This document shows positions 6,424 through 8,642 of a stretch of DNA of 8,642 bases, piece after piece. Below the pieces are notes generated by a model. It worked only from the letters and a program-made list of their open reading frames with translations. It did no database searches and had not been told where the DNA came from. The stretch comes from JACKNG01 sp040904625 (GTDB lineage Bacteria > Pseudomonadota > Gammaproteobacteria > Ga0077536), in NCBI GenBank assembly GCA_040904625.1, contig JBBDTC010000094.1, forward strand, positions 1 to 8,642, read 5' to 3'. A program made the translations under genes and the position numbers. Within the stretch, counting starts at the first letter, position 1. Every line of letters starts with the position of its first letter.

Positions 6424-7638
6424 TTATCGCGAGTCACCAAACAGGCGCTCGTGCATGAAGTATTTGCCATTCGCCGCGGCAGCAATGCTCTCTACCTGAC
6501 GTACGCGAACATCGAATCTCGCCGGCAAGGACGCGCAGACTACCGCGTGCAAGGCGCGTTCGTCCACATCGGTGCCGCGGAATGCAACGTATTGAACTTC
6601 GATCGTCGCGAAATCCGGCTGTAGCAACTTATATTGCTGCAGGGGCATTTCACACAATTGCTTCGCCTCGATCATGGGCACGAACAATCGGCCCTGCGGG
6701 GTGACGAAGAGATGCTTCTCCCGGCCCAGGATGGCGGCCAGGGTGAGGCGACCCTCGCTGCAGCGCGTGGGTTCGGCCACCACCGCGTAATCGCCCAATA
6801 CGTAGCGCAGCAGCGGCATGGCATAGCTGTGCAGCGGGGTCACGACGACCCAGCCTGTCTCGCCCGGCCCGGCTGCCGAACCATCCTCGCGCAAGACTTC
6901 GATCAGACAGCTGCGATCGGCCGTGTGATAAAGACCGCAATCGACACATTCCGCGGCCAGCACCCCGGTCTCTACCGCGCCGTAGACATCCAGCGTAGCG
7001 CAGCCGAGTTCGTCGCGAAGCCGCCCACGAAGCTCCGGCGTCAGCACTTCTGCCCGGGTGCTGATAGCGCGTAAAGCCAGTGGCGCGCCGTCGCGTTCGC
7101 GGCTGACCGCGATGAGGCCACGGGCGACACTCGGCCAGGAGTGGATGGATCCGATCTGCAGTCGCGTGGCCACATCGGCGACCAGACCCGCCTCCAGTCC
7201 ATACAGGGTGGTCACCGGCGTACCGTCCGCGTCGAGCCGTTGGGTGCAGGATCCCAAGGGGTAGCGTTCGGTCGCGCACTCGACGATCAAGTGAGGGCCA
7301 GGCAGCACCCGGTGCCAGGATTGCTTGAGGCGGCAGTTTTCCGCGCGTTCCAAATCGAGCTGGCGCGAGGATTTGACGATTTCGAGCGGGCTGCCGGTCG
7401 AGCCCGAAGTGTGTCCCACGGCGCGTGTCCGGTGACCCGAAGGGCGTACCGTCGCAACCAGCGCGGCGGCGGCATCACGCACGTCCTCCTTGTACAGCAG
7501 AGGGAGTTCATCGACCGCTGGCCGTTCACCGGCACGCAGTCTACCCGCCCACGCCCGCTTCGCATGGAAGGGGCTATGGTGGGCAGCAAACTCGGCGAGC
7601 TGCCAGAATGCCATTTGCTCGATAGGTGCCTGCAGCAT
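6424..7638 (-). CDS. PaaK/CapK-like adenylate-forming enzyme (probable acyl-CoA ligase)
   Basis: 404-aa member of the phenylacetate-CoA ligase/F390 synthetase-like branch of the adenylate-forming superfamily, which activates a carboxylate with ATP as acyl-AMP, commonly then making a CoA thioester. Visible motifs: SPFH (22-25) in the N-terminal helix region, the ATP-binding loop GHTSGSTGSP (75-84), YGAVE (219-223), a Cys-rich CVDCGLYH (231-238) where PaaK proteins have C-x(n)-G-L-H, RYVLGDYA (278-285), ILGREKH (303-309) at the domain hinge, and C-terminal Lys392 in NGKYFMHE. It is some 30 residues shorter than typical PaaK. An in-frame stop 18 bases before the ATG fixes the start; GAGGG about 10 bases and GAAGG closer upstream are possible ribosome binding sites. 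It lies 133 bp downstream of the crotonase gene on the same strand. The acid substrate cannot be predicted. A non-CoA adenylate role is possible. Confidence 0.88.
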   Translation of the reverse strand: MLQAPIEQMAFWQLAEFAAHHSPFHAKRAWAGRLRAGERPAVDELPLLYKEDVRDAAAALVATVRPSGHRTRAVGHTSGSTGSPLEIVKSSRQLDLERAENCRLKQSWHRVLPGPHLIVECATERYPLGSCTQRLDADGTPVTTLYGLEAGLVADVATRLQIGSIHSWPSVARGLIAVSRERDGAPLALRAISTRAEVLTPELRGRLRDELGCATLDVYGAVETGVLAAECVDCGLYHTADRSCLIEVLREDGSAAGPGETGWVVVTPLHSYAMPLLRYVLGDYAVVAEPTRCSEGRLTLAAILGREKHLFVTPQGRLFVPMIEAKQLCEMPLQQYKLLQPDFATIEVQYVAFRGTDVDERALHAVVCASLPARFDVRVRQVESIAAAANGKYFMHERLFGDSR

Positions 7639-7771
7639 GCCTTCGAGCCCTCTTCAGAGCAGTGCATCCACTGTCATCATGAATCGTTTCGTTGCCCAAT
7701 CAGGTTGCCTGCATCCAAGGAACCCGTGTAGCAATAGGGCGTCGATGCCCACGCCAGCCCAGCGGTCCCGT

Positions 7772-8554
7772 TCAATCGCCGCCCCATCGCGGCGCACGCT
7801 TTTCGAGAAAAGCCATCAAGCCCTCACGGCCGTCGGCCGTGCTGAACACATTGCACAAGGTTTCAATCTGGTTCTCTACGTTGCGTCGATAGTCCAGATC
7901 ATTGGCTCGCATGAACGATTGCCGTGCAAGGGCCATGATTGCCGGTGATTTGGCGGCGAAGACCTGCGCCATGGCCAGAGCGCGGTCCAATAGTTCATCG
8001 CGCGGCACCGCTTCATTGACGATGCCCAGCATCACCGCTTCTGACGCTGCTATCGGTTTGCCGCCGAACAACAGCTCGAAGGTCTTGTGCCGGCTGAGCT
8101 GACGCGGCAGGTGCACGAAGTGGATGGCCGGGATGAGCCCGATGTCGATCTCGGGGTAGCCCAAGTCGATGTCGTCGGCGGCGATGATCACATCACTGGT
8201 GATCGATAGGGTCATTCCCGCGCCGCGGGCAGGGCCGTTGATGGCGGCTATCGTTGGCTTGGTCATCGCGTACTGGATGTTCATCGTTTCCATGTAGAAC
8301 TTGTAGACGAACCCACGCAAGTCATCGACATCGCCTGCCGCCACCATTTTGAGATCCATTCCGCCGCAGAACATGCCGGGCAGGGCGCTGGTTATGATCA
8401 CGGCGCGTATTGCGGCATCGCGCTCAGCCCGACGCAAGGCTTCGTGAAACGCATCGAGCAGCGCATGACCGATGGCATTTACGGGAGGGCGATTCAGGCT
8501 GATGATGGCGATGCGGTCTCGTGTCGTGTAATCGATCAGGAGCTCCGAAGACAT
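7772..8554 (-). CDS. Enoyl-CoA hydratase/isomerase (crotonase) family protein
   Basis: 260-aa crotonase-fold enzyme acting on acyl-CoA thioesters. The N-terminal region (LNRPPVNAIGHALLD, 20-34), first oxyanion-hole region FCGGMDLK (62-69), second oxyanion-hole glycines GPARGAGMTL (107-116), the YPEIDIGLIPA segment (133-143) and the C-terminal FLEKRAPRW (249-257) are all present, so the protein is complete. In rat enoyl-CoA hydratase two glutamates (144 and 164) act in catalysis. Here the second is kept as Glu135 but the first is replaced by Thr115 (GAGMTLSITSD). A one-Glu active site fits isomerases, thioesterase-like or other crotonases as well as atypical hydratases, so canonical water addition should not be assumed. 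AAGGAA (8566-8561 on the minus strand), six bases before the ATG, is a good ribosome binding site. First of two adjacent minus-strand genes, with the PaaK-like gene following. Confidence 0.94.
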   Translation of the reverse strand: MSSELLIDYTTRDRIAIISLNRPPVNAIGHALLDAFHEALRRAERDAAIRAVIITSALPGMFCGGMDLKMVAAGDVDDLRGFVYKFYMETMNIQYAMTKPTIAAINGPARGAGMTLSITSDVIIAADDIDLGYPEIDIGLIPAIHFVHLPRQLSRHKTFELLFGGKPIAASEAVMLGIVNEAVPRDELLDRALAMAQVFAAKSPAIMALARQSFMRANDLDYRRNVENQIETLCNVFSTADGREGLMAFLEKRAPRWGGD

Positions 8555-8603
8555 GGCAGTTTCCTTGATAACGGGCGGTTAATGCTTGCTCATACGTTGG
8601 ACT

Positions 8604-8642
8604 TTAAGCCGGGACGCCGACATGGACGAGGCCGAGTTTACC
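8604..8642 (-). CDS. Possible 3' end of a further minus-strand gene (partial)
   Basis: Reading in from the right edge, one minus-strand frame gives GKLGLVHVGVPA followed by TAA (8606-8604), 49 bp before the crotonase start. Its strand and spacing suit a cotranscribed upstream gene, and a small hydrophobic beta-like tail is plausible for many enzymes. Twelve codons are too few to identify a family. An opposing plus-strand start (ATG at 8622, MDEAEFT) is also open to the edge, so this is a weak call. Confidence 0.3.
   Translation of the reverse strand, partial: GKLGLVHVGVPA

Noticed and set aside
7654..7785. Minus-strand open frame of about 44 codons running past the crotonase stop (…GIDALLLHGFLGCRQPDW…)
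   Set aside because: The crotonase already has its normal family C-terminus, so this is not a frameshifted continuation; no ribosome binding site or recognised similarity.
8622..8642. Plus-strand ATG at 8622 open to the window edge (MDEAEFT)
   Set aside because: Seven codons only, with weak ribosome binding site; the opposing minus-strand gene end explains the same bases at least as well.

Overview
The window is high-GC chromosomal DNA with dense, short-gapped genes. Gene content (Hsp33, a small b561-type cytochrome, a GPH-family transporter and several fatty-acyl-CoA-type catabolic enzymes) suggests a proteobacterium, probably a gammaproteobacterium with a wide catabolic range. No rRNA, tRNA, CRISPR array, integrase or transposase was seen, and nothing resembles a phage or plasmid region.

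Layout. At the left edge a compact cytochrome b561-like membrane protein (minus strand, 25-492) is transcribed away from hslO, the redox-switched chaperone Hsp33 (plus, 598-1527). About 105 bp between the two start codons hold a plausible promoter for hslO. Four more plus-strand genes follow with gaps of 11-47 bp: a 12-helix GPH/MFS transporter (1559-2911), an alpha/beta hydrolase (2945-3823) and two acyl-CoA dehydrogenase (ACAD) genes (3871-5055 and 5067-6206). A perfect TATAAT box and a small palindrome just before the first ACAD gene suggest the ACAD pair also has its own promoter.

Facing this block are two minus-strand genes, a crotonase-family protein (7772-8554) upstream of a short PaaK/CapK-like adenylate-forming enzyme (6424-7638). 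The convergent junction (6207-6423) has no convincing gene but carries a degenerate interspersed-repeat-like sequence with inverted arms. The last 39 bases may be the 3' end of another minus-strand gene.

How the genes may work together. The ligase-like protein could activate a carboxylic acid to a CoA thioester. The two ACAD proteins have complementary active-site halves and probably form one heteromeric dehydrogenase of the type known from steroid side-chain and ring degradation. The crotonase, hydrolase and transporter would supply the hydration or isomerisation, hydrolytic and uptake steps. The substrate cannot be read from the sequence. A bulky alicyclic, steroid-like or isoprenoid acid is a reasonable hypothesis because the heteromeric ACAD architecture is best known from such pathways. 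hslO and the cytochrome look like housekeeping neighbours rather than pathway members.
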